A DNA stretch of 64,000 nucleotides from Tenacibaculum larymnensis (GCF_028829235.1 NZ_JAIWJY010000006.1:124001-188000); one strand, 5' to 3'; counted from the stretch's first letter, positions 1 to 8,510 are shown. The notes: generated by a model from the sequence alone, not told the origin. A program made the numbers and translations.

Positions 1-288
1 GTTTTACATGTATTACAAAATGGTTATAATCAAAAGCTTTCTGGTGATGTTATTTTAGTGCCTAATCCATCAACTATTGCAAGTAGCTTTAGAAAAGGAA
101 CCACTCACGGTTCTGGGTACTCATACGACACGCATATTCCTATGATTTTCTATGGAAACGGAATTAAACACGGTGTTTCTAAAAAGAAATATGAAATTGT
201 AGATATAGCTCCTACCATCTCTAATTTATTACAGATAGAATTCCCTAACGGATGTTCTGGAAAAATTATTGAAGAGGTTCTTGAATAG
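1..288 (+). CDS. alkaline phosphatase superfamily protein, C-terminal fragment
   Basis: This is the last 95 codons of a gene whose start lies left of the window; frame 1 is open from base 1 to the TAG stop. The segment THGSGYSYDTHIPMIFYG matches the C-terminal metal-site region of PafA-type alkaline phosphatases, where the His of the THG motif is a zinc ligand. The following stretch (EIVDIAPTISNLL) is the usual end of the alkaline phosphatase/sulfatase fold. The family hydrolyses phosphate esters in the periplasm and normally has a signal peptide, which cannot be seen here. A bidirectional terminator follows 24 nt downstream. The family call is good; substrate specificity is unknown. Confidence 0.8.
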   Translation, partial: VLHVLQNGYNQKLSGDVILVPNPSTIASSFRKGTTHGSGYSYDTHIPMIFYGNGIKHGVSKKKYEIVDIAPTISNLLQIEFPNGCSGKIIEEVLE

Positions 289-312
289 AAAAACTTAGAA
301 GATAAAAAATAG

Positions 313-347
313 AAAACGCCATTTTGATAAACTCAAAATGGCGTTTT
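313..347. terminator. bidirectional intrinsic terminator
   Basis: A perfect 15-bp inverted repeat (313-327 with 333-347, 5-nt loop) has A-runs on its left and T-runs on its right. It lies between two convergent stops, the phosphatase at 288 and the YqaE-like gene at 381, and can terminate both. Confidence 0.9.
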
Positions 348-380
348 TAATTAATTCATATTCTCAAATCAACACATCGT

Positions 381-536
381 TTAATTTGGATTGTTTAATA
401 TAATTAGTGCAGCAATTACTCCAGGAACCCATCCACAAAGTGTTAGTAAAAACACTATAATAATAGATCCACAACCTTTACCTATCACTGCTAACGGTGG
501 AAAAAAAATTGCTAATAAAACTCTTAATAAACTCAT
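381..536 (-). CDS. YqaE/Pmp3 family small membrane protein
   Basis: A 51-residue protein reading from ATG at 536 to TAA at 381. It has two hydrophobic segments separated by a short polar turn, with the family hallmarks FFPPLAV near residue 12 and CGWVPGVIAA near residue 34. YqaE/Pmp3 (UPF0057) proteins are small two-helix membrane proteins linked in yeast and plants to membrane potential and salt stress; the bacterial role is unclear. It stands alone and converges with the phosphatase gene. The family assignment is firm because nearly the whole length fits; function is not established. Confidence 0.88.
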   Translation of the reverse strand: MSLLRVLLAIFFPPLAVIGKGCGSIIIVFLLTLCGWVPGVIAALIILNNPN

Positions 537-671
537 AGTACTTTTTTAGTTAGTATACTTAAAAGACGAGTTAATTAGAATTTTGTTACACTTGTGTTAA
601 AAACTGATAAATTTATGTAAACTACATAATATATTCTGCTGCCCCTTGCAAACTGTTTTAAAAAGGATTTA

Positions 672-703
672 TTTGCTGTGATATAGAAATGTCAATATAT
701 TTG
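672..703 (+). promoter_or_regulatory. Bacteroidetes-type promoter for the DoxX-like gene
   Basis: TTTG at 672-675, a 20-nt spacer and TATATTTG at 696-703 match the Bacteroidetes housekeeping consensus (TTTG/TTG, about 19-21 nt, TAnnTTTG). The predicted transcript start near 709 gives a leader of about 24 nt. Confidence 0.65.
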
Positions 704-732
704 AGAACTATTTAATTTAAATTCAAAAAAAA

Positions 733-1707
733 TTGACATTTTCGAAAAAGAATATTTTATATCTATTAAGAGTATTTTGTAGATACTACATTGCCCTTCA
801 AATGTTTTCTTATGCATTTGCTAAAATACTTAAAACACAATTTAATTTAGGTTTTTCATCTACCATTGATGAGAATGTAAACAGTTTTAATGGGTTGACG
901 CTCACTTGGCATTATTATGGTTATTCTAGAACTTATGGATTAGTCATCGCAGGCACTCAAATAGCATCAGCTTTACTCTTATTATTTAGAAAAACTGAAC
1001 GTATTGGAATCATACTTTTTCTGAGTTTTATGGTGAACATCTTATTAATAAATTACTTTTACGAAATTGATGGTGCAAAACCCATGTCAATTCGATTGAC
1101 AATCATGGGACTCTTCCTTTTGTTTTCAGATTGGAAAGCCTTGACAAACTACTTTTTAAAATCTACCTCAAAAGAATCTATTATTCCTGAATTAATACCC
1201 GCTAAAATAAAAGTTCTTTATTGGTTAAAATTTCTAGTCATTCCTTGTATGATACTATACGGGTATATACATATCAATAACCTTAAAAAAGAATATATGG
1301 TTAAAAACGAGCTTTTTGGAGTATGGGAAATTACCCCAAGAAACACTAAAACCAAAATTGACAAACTTTATATAGAATTCAACAATAGAGTTAAGGTCAG
1401 AGACACATCTGATAATTTCTATTATGGAAAAATAGAACTCGATGACAAAAACAAAAAATTAAAATTTAAAGTAAAACATTACTCCGATAGAGCCTATAAC
1501 TTTATTCAAGATAGTTTAAAAAAATTGAATGTTAAAGAGGAGGATCTTAAAGAAACTAAGAGTAATATTCGAGAGTATTATAACTCCAAAAAAAATACGT
1601 TACCCATAGAACTGAGTTTTAAGTATGAGTTAGAAAATGATTCTTTGAATTTAATTGGAAAAAGAAAAAACACTTATTTAAATATTACTCATAAGTATAA
1701 AAATTAG
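733..1707 (+). CDS. DoxX-like integral membrane protein
   Basis: A 324-residue protein. Residues about 10-190 hold four or five hydrophobic helices in a DoxX-like arrangement (YYIALQMFSYAFAKIL near the start, then GLVIAGTQIASALLLL). Residues about 190-324 form a hydrophilic, lysine-rich tail, probably outside the cytoplasmic membrane. The start is TTG at 733: an in-frame TAA sits at 718-720, and the first ATG would remove the first helix. It has its own promoter and a terminator 18 nt after the stop, so it is monocistronic. DoxX-like proteins are quinone-linked or simply structural; no catalytic residues are recognised. The tail resembles nothing I can name. Confidence 0.65.
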   Translation: MTFSKKNILYLLRVFCRYYIALQMFSYAFAKILKTQFNLGFSSTIDENVNSFNGLTLTWHYYGYSRTYGLVIAGTQIASALLLLFRKTERIGIILFLSFMVNILLINYFYEIDGAKPMSIRLTIMGLFLLFSDWKALTNYFLKSTSKESIIPELIPAKIKVLYWLKFLVIPCMILYGYIHINNLKKEYMVKNELFGVWEITPRNTKTKIDKLYIEFNNRVKVRDTSDNFYYGKIELDDKNKKLKFKVKHYSDRAYNFIQDSLKKLNVKEEDLKETKSNIREYYNSKKNTLPIELSFKYELENDSLNLIGKRKNTYLNITHKYKN

Positions 1708-1725
1708 TACTTTGTCAATATAAAT

Positions 1726-1768
1726 AATAGCTGCTTAATTTTGTAATAAATAAAATTAAGCAGCTATT
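1726..1768. terminator. bidirectional intrinsic terminator
   Basis: A perfect 17-bp stem (1726-1742 with 1752-1768) around a 9-nt loop. It lies between the convergent stops of the DoxX-like gene (1707) and the M14 peptidase gene (1814). Confidence 0.9.
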
Positions 1769-1813
1769 ACACTACTAGTTTATATCCACCTACCTACACA
1801 AAAACACAAACCA

Positions 1814-4312
1814 TTACATCAACTTTCCAAAGAAAATAGCATTCATCAATAGTTTATTGGTTCCAAACCAAAAACCTCTAAAATTGGTATTGTCTGTAAA
1901 AACTATTACCCTTCCACTACCTAGACGTCCTGCTTTAAACGGAACGGTGTTTTTCAACTCTTTTAAGTTCTCTTTTGAAATATAACCACTCAATAAAGGA
2001 TTTTTGGTGTACTGAATTGGATTGTTATAGCTCTTTGCATCAGGTTGAATAAACTGTTTTGTATTTCTAAATAATGCTATTTTATCATTCTTATATCCAA
2101 AATTGATTGGATGTGAACGATCAATCTTTGCTTCAAAAATTGCTCCTCCAATTACCTGTGCTCCTGATTGTAATGAACGGTTTTCAAATGACACATCTTT
2201 TATAGAATCTATTTTAGTTTTATTAAACTTTACATTAACAAATCCTCTGCTAGATAACCAATTTGCTGCATTTCTATATCCGATTAACACTCCTCCATTA
2301 CGCACCCATACTTTTAGTTTCTCTACTAAATTCTTATCAATAGAGCGACTATTTGGAACAATAATCGTTGTATATTTATCAAGATTTACTCTTGTAGCGT
2401 ACTGTGTATCTAACTTTGTTAACTTCATATCGTAGCGTTGGTCTAACAAATGCCAAATTTCTCCTGCATCGTAACTTGTTACTCCATTTCCTACCAACAT
2501 CGCTACTTTTTGTTTTTTTACAGCTTCAAAATTTCTACTTCCTAAATCAATTCCTTCATTTAACCCTGTAGATGCTCCTTTAATTTCAATATGGTTTTCA
2601 TTTGCTACTTTTCCCAAGAAATCGAACAACTCATTTCCGTTTAACTCTTGATTTTGAGCTGGAATAAAAATAGTTCCATAGTCATATGAATTGCCGTCGT
2701 TTGTAAATTTTTTCATCGCTACTTTCGCTCGTAATCCTTTTTCTAAAATCGCATTTAAAGCTTTAGGAGTGTTATATTCATTCCAAGGAAATAAATATCC
2801 CACACTACTTTTTTGCTGAATTGTTCCTTGTTTTGGTTGTAATTGAGTCACCTCAACTCCTGCTTTCGACAACGATACATTATCTGCAAAATCGACTCCA
2901 AATGCATGATTGAACGTCCAAGCGGATACGTCATAAAACAAGCTATCTTTAAATGTAGTTCGTACATCAAACATTGCTTTTACCAACCTGTGATTTTTTT
3001 GATTCATAGGTACGACATAACTGTACCCTTTTTTGAAACGTTTTCCATTCGATGTAAAATCTTCTTTTAACTCGTGGAGTTTTATTTGATGACGTTGTAA
3101 AACCTCAGCTAAGTGGTTTGTTTTCGTTGCGTCTTTTTCATCACCAAATACTATCGCTTTGTTTGTTTCTGAGCTTCTTGAATTTTTATAAAAATCTTGT
3201 TGATACTGTAAGATTTTAGTTCGCATATTTTTAGCAGCTTCCAAAGTTGACAATACTGCTGTAAACTGGTTACGAATTGTAAACGGAAAGGTTAATATTC
3301 CGTTTTCACTTTCTTGTGCATGTCCACGAGAACTTCCTTGTTCAAACAAAATTCCGATACCTCCATTAATATCTGGGAAAGTTGACCCTTTTCCGTAGTA
3401 AAAATCATCAAAACTTTCCTCTGAATAATACGTTGAACCAATTTTATCGAATGCTTTTGCATGATAGGTTGCTATTTCTTTTGTTAACTCTTGATTCATT
3501 TTTGGAGTTAACGGATTTGTTCTACTCGGAATTCCTGGTTGAAAAAAGAAGGTTGAATTCGTTCCCATTTCATGATGATCGGTCAAAATATTTGGTAACC
3601 ATTTATGGAAGGTTTTAATTCGTGCTCTACTCTCTGGTAATTGCACAGGTAACCAATCACGATTCATATCAAACCAATAGTGATTAGTTCTTCCCCCTGG
3701 CCAAACTTCGTGATATTCTCTATCATTCGGATCAGGATTGATATTATTTGCCTTGTTTGTATTTGTCCAATATGCAAAACGTTGTAACCCGTCAGGATTC
3801 ATTGCAGGATCAAAAAGAATAACTGAATTATTTAGTAGCTCCTCTATTTTCTGTCCTTCTGCTGCTGCTAAATAATAGGCTGCTGCCAACGCTGCATTTG
3901 AACCACTTGCTTCGTTTCCATGAATAGAAAAACCTTGATACACCACAATTGGGCTATTAGAAACATCAACAGAAGCATTGTTCGTTGCTTTTATATGATT
4001 TTCTCGTATTACTTCTAAATTTTGATGATTTTTAGAGGACGTAATTGTTAGCAATACTAAAGGTCTTCCTTCATAAGTTGTTCCTCTATTTTCAAGCATC
4101 ACTCTATCAGAAGCTTTGGCTAACGCCTTCATATACTCTACCAACTTATCATGTGTTACATGCCACTCTCCTACCTCATGTCCTAAAACTGATTTTGGAG
4201 TCGGAATATTTTGGTTATATGAAATACCTTTTGGTAAATAATAACTCAAATCTACAGTTTGAGCTGTTAATGTAGCACTGATAAATAGTAGTGATAGTAA
4301 TAATTTCTTCAT
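1814..4312 (-). CDS. M14 family zinc carboxypeptidase-like metallopeptidase, exported
   Basis: An 832-residue protein with a signal peptide (residues 1-18, ending LTAQ). The M14 domain occupies about residues 50-350: zinc ligands His131 and Glu134 in SIHGNEASGS, and a later His in the TDHHEMG motif near 245. DMNRDW near 214 is typical of the flavobacterial subgroup. The C-terminal half contains a Rossmann/GATase-like segment (KVAMLVGNGVTSYDAGEIWH, about 600) often appended to these large M14 proteins. It probably trims peptides in the periplasm or outside the cell. The gene is monocistronic, with a promoter at 4344-4376. Class is certain; the true substrate is not. Confidence 0.9.
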   Translation of the reverse strand: MKKLLLSLLFISATLTAQTVDLSYYLPKGISYNQNIPTPKSVLGHEVGEWHVTHDKLVEYMKALAKASDRVMLENRGTTYEGRPLVLLTITSSKNHQNLEVIRENHIKATNNASVDVSNSPIVVYQGFSIHGNEASGSNAALAAAYYLAAAEGQKIEELLNNSVILFDPAMNPDGLQRFAYWTNTNKANNINPDPNDREYHEVWPGGRTNHYWFDMNRDWLPVQLPESRARIKTFHKWLPNILTDHHEMGTNSTFFFQPGIPSRTNPLTPKMNQELTKEIATYHAKAFDKIGSTYYSEESFDDFYYGKGSTFPDINGGIGILFEQGSSRGHAQESENGILTFPFTIRNQFTAVLSTLEAAKNMRTKILQYQQDFYKNSRSSETNKAIVFGDEKDATKTNHLAEVLQRHQIKLHELKEDFTSNGKRFKKGYSYVVPMNQKNHRLVKAMFDVRTTFKDSLFYDVSAWTFNHAFGVDFADNVSLSKAGVEVTQLQPKQGTIQQKSSVGYLFPWNEYNTPKALNAILEKGLRAKVAMKKFTNDGNSYDYGTIFIPAQNQELNGNELFDFLGKVANENHIEIKGASTGLNEGIDLGSRNFEAVKKQKVAMLVGNGVTSYDAGEIWHLLDQRYDMKLTKLDTQYATRVNLDKYTTIIVPNSRSIDKNLVEKLKVWVRNGGVLIGYRNAANWLSSRGFVNVKFNKTKIDSIKDVSFENRSLQSGAQVIGGAIFEAKIDRSHPINFGYKNDKIALFRNTKQFIQPDAKSYNNPIQYTKNPLLSGYISKENLKELKNTVPFKAGRLGSGRVIVFTDNTNFRGFWFGTNKLLMNAIFFGKLM

Positions 4313-4343
4313 TATTTTCTTGGTTTCATTTTACGATTGATTA

Positions 4344-4376
4344 TAAAATTAGGCAGTAAATAGCACTAATAAACAA
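4344..4376 (-). promoter_or_regulatory. putative promoter for the M14 peptidase gene
   Basis: On the minus strand TTG (4376-4374) is followed after 22 nt by TAATTTTA (4351-4344), a 7 of 8 match to TAnnTTTG. It lies 32 nt upstream of the start codon. Confidence 0.45.
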
Positions 4377-4400
4377 AATCCCGCATAAACCGCGGGATTT
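4376..4400 (-). terminator. intrinsic terminator after the redoxin gene
   Basis: A 9-bp stem (4376-4384 with 4392-4400), GC-rich with a 7-nt loop, followed on the minus strand by a T-rich tract. It lies 27 nt beyond the stop of the redoxin gene at 4428. Confidence 0.8.
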
Positions 4401-4427
4401 ATCATTTTTTAATCTTTATCTATTTAA

Positions 4428-5048
4428 TTATCTGTTTCTTTTATCCTTAATAGAGCAACCTATTGCTCTGGTATCTGTTTTTGTTGGTTTTTCTCCTTTC
4501 AACAAAGCTTCTACAGCATTTTCAACAAAACGTTCTTTTACATTGTTTTCATCACGAGAATTATCGTCAATAGCTCCTATATATTCTACAATTAATTTGT
4601 CTTTCTTTTTATTTAAAATATATACATGAGGTGTTCTTGTTGCTCCATATTTAGGATATACTTTCTGCCCTTCATCAAACAAATAAGGGAATGTAAACCC
4701 CTTTTCTTTAGCACGTACTTTCATTGCCTCAAAACTATCTCCTTTTGACACTTCTGGATCGTTCGGATTAATGGCTATTACAGGAAACCCTTTTTGTTTA
4801 TATTTTTTATCTAGAGCAATTAATCTATCTTCATTAGCTACAGAATACGGACACATATTACATGTAAACACAACAATAAATCCTTTTGCATCTTTATAAT
4901 CTGCCAAAGAAACCATGGTATCATCAATATTTTTTAATGTAAAGTCTGAAGCTTCATCCCCTATTTTATAGCCTTTAGAAGTATCATTAGTAAATGCTGA
5001 GATAGATGCTACCACCAATAACATTAGTATTATTTTAAATGTCTTCAT
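4428..5048 (-). CDS. thioredoxin-fold redoxin/AhpC-TSA family protein, exported
   Basis: A 206-residue protein with a signal peptide (about 1-19, ending SAFT). The thioredoxin fold spans about 28-175: GDEASDFTLKNIDD opens it, the redox pair Cys63-x2-Cys66 lies in TCNMCPYS, and cis-Pro occurs in TRTPHVYIL. The family comprises periplasmic thiol-disulfide reductases or thioredoxin-dependent peroxidases. It ends in a third cysteine (IGCSIKDK). It starts 6 nt after the stop of the TlpA-like gene, so the two form an operon and probably share a redox pathway. Whether it is a peroxidase or a reductase cannot be told. Confidence 0.85.
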   Translation of the reverse strand: MKTFKIILMLLVVASISAFTNDTSKGYKIGDEASDFTLKNIDDTMVSLADYKDAKGFIVVFTCNMCPYSVANEDRLIALDKKYKQKGFPVIAINPNDPEVSKGDSFEAMKVRAKEKGFTFPYLFDEGQKVYPKYGATRTPHVYILNKKKDKLIVEYIGAIDDNSRDENNVKERFVENAVEALLKGEKPTKTDTRAIGCSIKDKRNR

Positions 5049-5054
5049 AATTAT

Positions 5055-5567
5055 TTAGTTTAAAAAGGTTTGTAATTCGTTTTGTAACTCTTTATAGCTA
5101 AAAGTTCGTTCGTAAAATTTTCTTTTGTTAGAATTGTAGATTAACGTAGCTGGTATTGAACCTGACCAGTTTTCTGCAATATCTGGTATCCAAAATTGCT
5201 CATTTGAATCTTCAAAATGAAGTATTTTAGATTGCAGTTTTTTCTTTTTTATAAATGGTATAAGGTTCGTTTCTATTTGTTTAGAAAAATCTAGACTCAC
5301 CAAAACAACCTCAACACCTTTATCTTTATATTTCTTATAAAGTTTTTCAAAAGCAGGTAACTCTTTTACACAAGGCATACACCATGTAGCCCAAAAATTA
5401 ACTACATATGTTTTATTATTCTTCTTATGTAAAAATGGTTTTAACTCTTCGTAATTTAACGTGGTTATCTTAATTGTTTTAGGTATGGTTTTAACTTGAG
5501 CTTTAGTTATTTTTCCACTAAAAAGAGCAATTACTATAAGTATTAGTAAGAATTTACTTCTAAACAT
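5055..5567 (-). CDS. TlpA-family thiol-disulfide reductase, exported
   Basis: A 170-residue protein with an N-terminal hydrophobic signal (about 1-23) and one thioredoxin domain. The active site FWATWCMPCVKE carries Cys63 and Cys66, and the cis-Pro motif is GSIPATLIY. TlpA/ResA-like proteins reduce disulfides in exported proteins, for example apocytochrome c haem-binding cysteines. It is the first gene of a two-gene operon with the redoxin at 4428. A promoter lies at 5611-5639. Family is certain; the client protein is unknown. Confidence 0.87.
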   Translation of the reverse strand: MFRSKFLLILIVIALFSGKITKAQVKTIPKTIKITTLNYEELKPFLHKKNNKTYVVNFWATWCMPCVKELPAFEKLYKKYKDKGVEVVLVSLDFSKQIETNLIPFIKKKKLQSKILHFEDSNEQFWIPDIAENWSGSIPATLIYNSNKRKFYERTFSYKELQNELQTFLN

Positions 5568-5610
5568 TTTTTAAAACGATTTCTCTCAAAATTAACTGTT
5601 TATCACATTA

Positions 5611-5639
5611 AAAAGATAGAATTAACTAAATATTAACAA
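5611..5639 (-). promoter_or_regulatory. putative promoter for the TlpA-redoxin operon
   Basis: On the minus strand TTG (5639-5637), an 18-nt spacer, then TATCTTTT (5618-5611), 7 of 8 to TAnnTTTG. It lies 43 nt upstream of the TlpA-like start codon. Confidence 0.5.
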
Positions 5640-5645
5640 GAAAAA

Positions 5646-5670
5646 AGCTCGAAAATACAATTTCCGAGCT
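5646..5670 (-). terminator. intrinsic terminator after the S1/P1 nuclease gene
   Basis: Stem AGCTCG/CGAGCT (5646-5651 with 5665-5670), extended by imperfect A-T pairs, followed on the minus strand by six T's. It lies 26 nt after the nuclease stop. Confidence 0.75.
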
Positions 5671-5696
5671 CTTCTTATTATCGTTTATTTGTTCTA

Positions 5697-6485
5697 CTAA
5701 CAAAAAATTTCATTCAGTAATTTAGCTAAACGTAAACCTCCTTTTTGTAACTGTTCTCTAACTATAGGAAAATAAACATACGAATAACGGTAACGTAAGT
5801 TTTCTCCTACTTCAGCAGACTTGTACACCTCTTTAGTAATTTTGTGTGTATCATGTAACCAATCTACAACAGTTCCTTTTTGAATTACTTTAATTTGCTC
5901 TTTAGATAAATCTCTTGCATTATCAGCTAATTCAACATAACTCATATCCCACTTATTAATCAAGTTTTCATCCCAAACTCTATGTAAGTTAGATCCTTTT
6001 CCATGCCATTGAACCTGAATTTTATTACCTCCTAAATCTTCTTTTTGTCCAACATGCATAGGTTGATGTAAATCACCTACTAAGTGTACTAACATTTTTA
6101 AGTAAAAACGCTTGTCTTCAATTGAACTATTTTCATCCTTTAACACTTTTACACATTGCTCAATACCAGTAATCATATCTCCTTTCGGATTTTTCTCTGT
6201 TTCTTCGTAACGAGCATCTAATGGCATATTTACATAGTGCCAAGTATAAAACTTACCATACTTCTTTCTATCAGACTTTATTTCATCTGCATAAGTAGAT
6301 ACAAACGCTAAGCTCTCACCTTGTAATAATTTTTCAATTTTCTTTCTAGCTTTTTTAGTCAAATGTTTTTCTGCAATTTTTCCAGTAGCTCTATGACCTG
6401 TTGGTCCCCAAATATCTTCGTTGTTAGCTATTGACGAAATACTCACTAACAATGCAGCTAGTACTATTAAAAATTTTGTCTTCAT
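5697..6485 (-). CDS. S1/P1 family nuclease, exported
   Basis: A 262-residue protein with a signal peptide (about 1-20). It then shows the S1/P1 nuclease pattern. Trp26 near the mature N-terminus (IWGPTGHRATGKIA) and His31 are zinc ligands in this family; further ligands lie in WHYVNMP, HLVGDLHQPMHVG and NLHRVWDENLI. These trinuclear-zinc enzymes cut single-stranded DNA and RNA and release nucleotides. A secreted form suits scavenging of phosphate or nucleosides. The length is typical. It is monocistronic, ending in the terminator at 5646-5670. Confidence in the family is very high. Confidence 0.93.
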   Translation of the reverse strand: MKTKFLIVLAALLVSISSIANNEDIWGPTGHRATGKIAEKHLTKKARKKIEKLLQGESLAFVSTYADEIKSDRKKYGKFYTWHYVNMPLDARYEETEKNPKGDMITGIEQCVKVLKDENSSIEDKRFYLKMLVHLVGDLHQPMHVGQKEDLGGNKIQVQWHGKGSNLHRVWDENLINKWDMSYVELADNARDLSKEQIKVIQKGTVVDWLHDTHKITKEVYKSAEVGENLRYRYSYVYFPIVREQLQKGGLRLAKLLNEIFC

Positions 6486-6538
6486 GAACGGTTTAAATTA
6501 TAATCGGAAGCTAAATTATAAAATATAATCATCAAAAA

Positions 6539-6571
6539 TTTGGATTTAACAAAATTTAATTTATATCTTTA
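6539..6571 (+). promoter_or_regulatory. putative promoter for the SPFH cluster
   Basis: TTTG (6539-6542), a 21-nt spacer and TATCTTTA (6564-6571), 7 of 8 to TAnnTTTG, lie 36 nt upstream of the SPFH-protein start codon. Confidence 0.5.
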
Positions 6572-6607
6572 TGATATCATTTTAATATCACTTTAAATAA
6601 AACAAAC

Positions 6608-7468
6608 ATGAAAGCAGAAAAAATTATCAAACCAGCAAATGGGTACGTAATGTTTTTTATTGTACTTATTCTTTTTATTGGCGGAATCGCATTATCAGTA
6701 AAAAGCGAAAACCCAATATTTATATTAATGTCTGTATTAGCATTTATCTTAGCGTTAGGTTTCATTTTAGTGAATCCTAATTCTTCAAAAGTTCTATTAT
6801 TCTTCGGTAAATATGTAGGTACTGTGAAACAAAATGGTTTATACTGGGCTAATCCATTATATAAAAAGAAAACTGTTTCGTTAAGGGCTAGTAATTTTGA
6901 TAGTGAGCGTTTAAAGGTTAATGACAAACTAGGAAACCCAGTAATGATAAGTACCATTTTGGTTTGGAGAGTTACCGAAACCTATAAGGCTGCTTTTGAT
7001 GTTGATAATTATGAGAATTTTGTTCGTGTACAAACAGATGCTGCTGTACGAAAACTAGCTAGTATGTATCCGTATGACAATTTTGCTGATGAGGGACACG
7101 AAGAAGATATTACACTACGCTCTAGTGTAAACGAAGTAAGTGAAGCATTAGAAAAAGAGTTAGAAGAACGATTAGCTATTGCTGGAATTGAGGTTTTAGA
7201 AGCACGAATTGGTTATTTAGCCTATGCACAAGAAATTGCAAGTGCTATGTTAAAACGTCAACAAGCTACAGCCATCGTTGCAGCTCGTCATAAAATTGTA
7301 CAAGGTGCTGTTGACATGGTTGATATGGCTTTGGAGGAATTAAACAAAAAAGAGATTGTTGATTTAGATGAAGAACGCAAAGCTGCTATGGTTAGTAATT
7401 TATTGGTTATTTTATGTGGAGATAAAGAAGCTTCTCCAGTAGTAAATGCAGGAACTTTAAATCATTAA
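6608..7468 (+). CDS. SPFH/band 7 domain membrane protein
   Basis: A 286-residue protein. Two hydrophobic helices (about 15-35 and 38-58) anchor it, followed by the SPFH domain: NPNSSKVLLFFGKYVGTVKQ begins it, and RVQTDAAVRKLAS lies near its middle. The coiled-coil-like flank (ALEKELEERLAIAGIEVLEA) and LKRQQATAIVAARHKIVQGA are typical. SPFH proteins form membrane cages or microdomains. It heads a short same-strand cluster with a DUF4177-like protein and a PH-like membrane protein, suggesting a joint membrane-quality or stress function. Its molecular partners are not identifiable here. Confidence 0.87.
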   Translation: MKAEKIIKPANGYVMFFIVLILFIGGIALSVKSENPIFILMSVLAFILALGFILVNPNSSKVLLFFGKYVGTVKQNGLYWANPLYKKKTVSLRASNFDSERLKVNDKLGNPVMISTILVWRVTETYKAAFDVDNYENFVRVQTDAAVRKLASMYPYDNFADEGHEEDITLRSSVNEVSEALEKELEERLAIAGIEVLEARIGYLAYAQEIASAMLKRQQATAIVAARHKIVQGAVDMVDMALEELNKKEIVDLDEERKAAMVSNLLVILCGDKEASPVVNAGTLNH

Positions 7469-7484
7469 AAACGATTACTTACTA

Positions 7485-7652
7485 ATGAAAGAATATAAAA
7501 TTATACATAGAAAGTTTAGTTGGTCAAATGGAAGACAAAAGTTTGAAGATGAAATTAACAATTATGCGAAACAAGGTTGGCGAGTTGCTAGTACATACCA
7601 AGTAAGTGACGGTAATATTGAAGTTATTTTAGAAAGAGATAAAAACCGATAA
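7485..7652 (+). CDS. DUF4177-like small protein
   Basis: A 55-residue protein from ATG at 7485 to TAA at 7652, starting 16 nt after the SPFH gene. The spacing of aromatic and glutamate residues (EYKIIHRK, FEDEINNYAKQGWRVAS, IEVILERD) fits the DUF4177 fold, a small beta-alpha-beta domain. It ends 1 nt before the next start codon, so translation is probably coupled. Function is unknown; in many bacteria DUF4177 proteins sit beside membrane or stress genes. Confidence 0.75.
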   Translation: MKEYKIIHRKFSWSNGRQKFEDEINNYAKQGWRVASTYQVSDGNIEVILERDKNR

Positions 7653-7653
7653 C

Positions 7654-8154
7654 ATGAAAGTTTTTAAAGAAGAACAACGGTTTACACAATCATGGTTAAT
7701 TATTCTTATGACAATAAGTATAATTCTTCCTATAACTCTTATTATAAAAGAGTACATGAAAGAAAATTCAACTATGAGCTCAACCGAGTTTATATTAACG
7801 TTACTTGGTATCACCTTATCTATTACGTTTATATTCTTCTTTAAATTAACAACTAGAATAGATGAAATTGGAATTCATTATCAGTTTTTCCCATTTCATC
7901 TTTCAATGAGAAAAATTACTTGGACAGAAATTAATAAAATACATGTTAGAAAATACGAGCCAATTGGCGAATATGGCGGCTGGGGATTAAAAGGTGGTTT
8001 TCTTTGGAACAAAGGAAAAGGAACAGCTATTAATATTTCTGGAAACATTGGCATTCAAATAGAATTGAAAAACAACAAAAAACTATTGATAGGAACTAAA
8101 AAAGAACAAGAAGCTAAACATGTATTAGAAAACTATCAATACAAAATCAACTAA
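7654..8154 (+). CDS. membrane protein with PH-like domain, function unknown
   Basis: A 166-residue protein. Two transmembrane helices (about 14-33 and 46-67) precede a soluble part containing ITWTEINKIHVRKYEP and GIQIELKNNKKLLIGTKKEQ. That is the layout of bacterial PH-like domains, where a beta-sandwich hangs from two helices. It follows the DUF4177-like gene by 1 nt and is probably the last gene of the SPFH unit. I do not recognise a named family. Confidence 0.6.
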   Translation: MKVFKEEQRFTQSWLIILMTISIILPITLIIKEYMKENSTMSSTEFILTLLGITLSITFIFFFKLTTRIDEIGIHYQFFPFHLSMRKITWTEINKIHVRKYEPIGEYGGWGLKGGFLWNKGKGTAINISGNIGIQIELKNNKKLLIGTKKEQEAKHVLENYQYKIN

Positions 8155-8240
8155 TAATGATACTAGTAATAACTATTACAATAATATATATTTTAACCTT
8201 TATAATGTCTTTACTGTAAATTAAAAGAAATTTGAAATTG

Positions 8241-8248
8241 TATTTTTG
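8241..8248 (+). promoter_or_regulatory. -7 element before the ribbon-helix-helix gene
   Basis: TATTTTTG matches TAnnTTTG exactly and lies 44 nt upstream of the start codon. No good -33 TTG was found at the right distance. Confidence 0.4.
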
Positions 8249-8292
8249 CAACCATTTTAGCGTTTCAAAAAAACACTATTATAAAACACAAC

Positions 8293-8460
8293 ATGGCAAA
8301 AAAGAAAGCTTTTGCACTCCGCATTAATGAAGATATGTTAAAAGCCATTGAAAAATGGGCTTCAGATGAGTTTCGATCTACCAATGGGCAGATTGAATGG
8401 ATGCTTATGCAAGCACTTAAAGAAGCTAAAAGAGAGCCTAAAAAGAAAGAAGAAGAATAA
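8293..8460 (+). CDS. Arc-like ribbon-helix-helix protein
   Basis: A 55-residue protein from ATG at 8293 to TAA at 8460. Its start KKAFALRINEDMLKAIEKWA gives the beta-strand plus first helix of an Arc/MetJ ribbon-helix-helix, and RSTNGQIEWMLMQALKEAKR gives the second helix. A charged KKKEEE tail closes it. Such proteins bind DNA as dimers through the beta-strand. No toxin gene is adjacent, so it is not an evident antitoxin. It has its own -7 element and a terminator 24 nt downstream. The operator it binds is unknown. Confidence 0.8.
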   Translation: MAKKKAFALRINEDMLKAIEKWASDEFRSTNGQIEWMLMQALKEAKREPKKKEEE

Positions 8461-8483
8461 CAAATCTTAAGAACTTGTTAAAA

Positions 8484-8510
8484 AAAACGTCCAATTTTAT
8501 TGGGCGTTTT
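8484..8510 (+). terminator. intrinsic terminator
   Basis: An 11-bp stem (8484-8494 with 8500-8510, one G-T pair) with a 5-nt loop and flanking A- and T-runs. It ends the ribbon-helix-helix transcript. Confidence 0.82.

Noticed and set aside
8158..8220. 20-codon hydrophobic reading frame after the PH-like gene
   Set aside because: It could be a tiny membrane peptide, but it is too short and AT-rich to separate from chance.
8293..8460. Antitoxin of a toxin-antitoxin pair
   Set aside because: The ribbon-helix-helix protein has no small toxin gene on either side and is bounded by its own promoter element and terminator.
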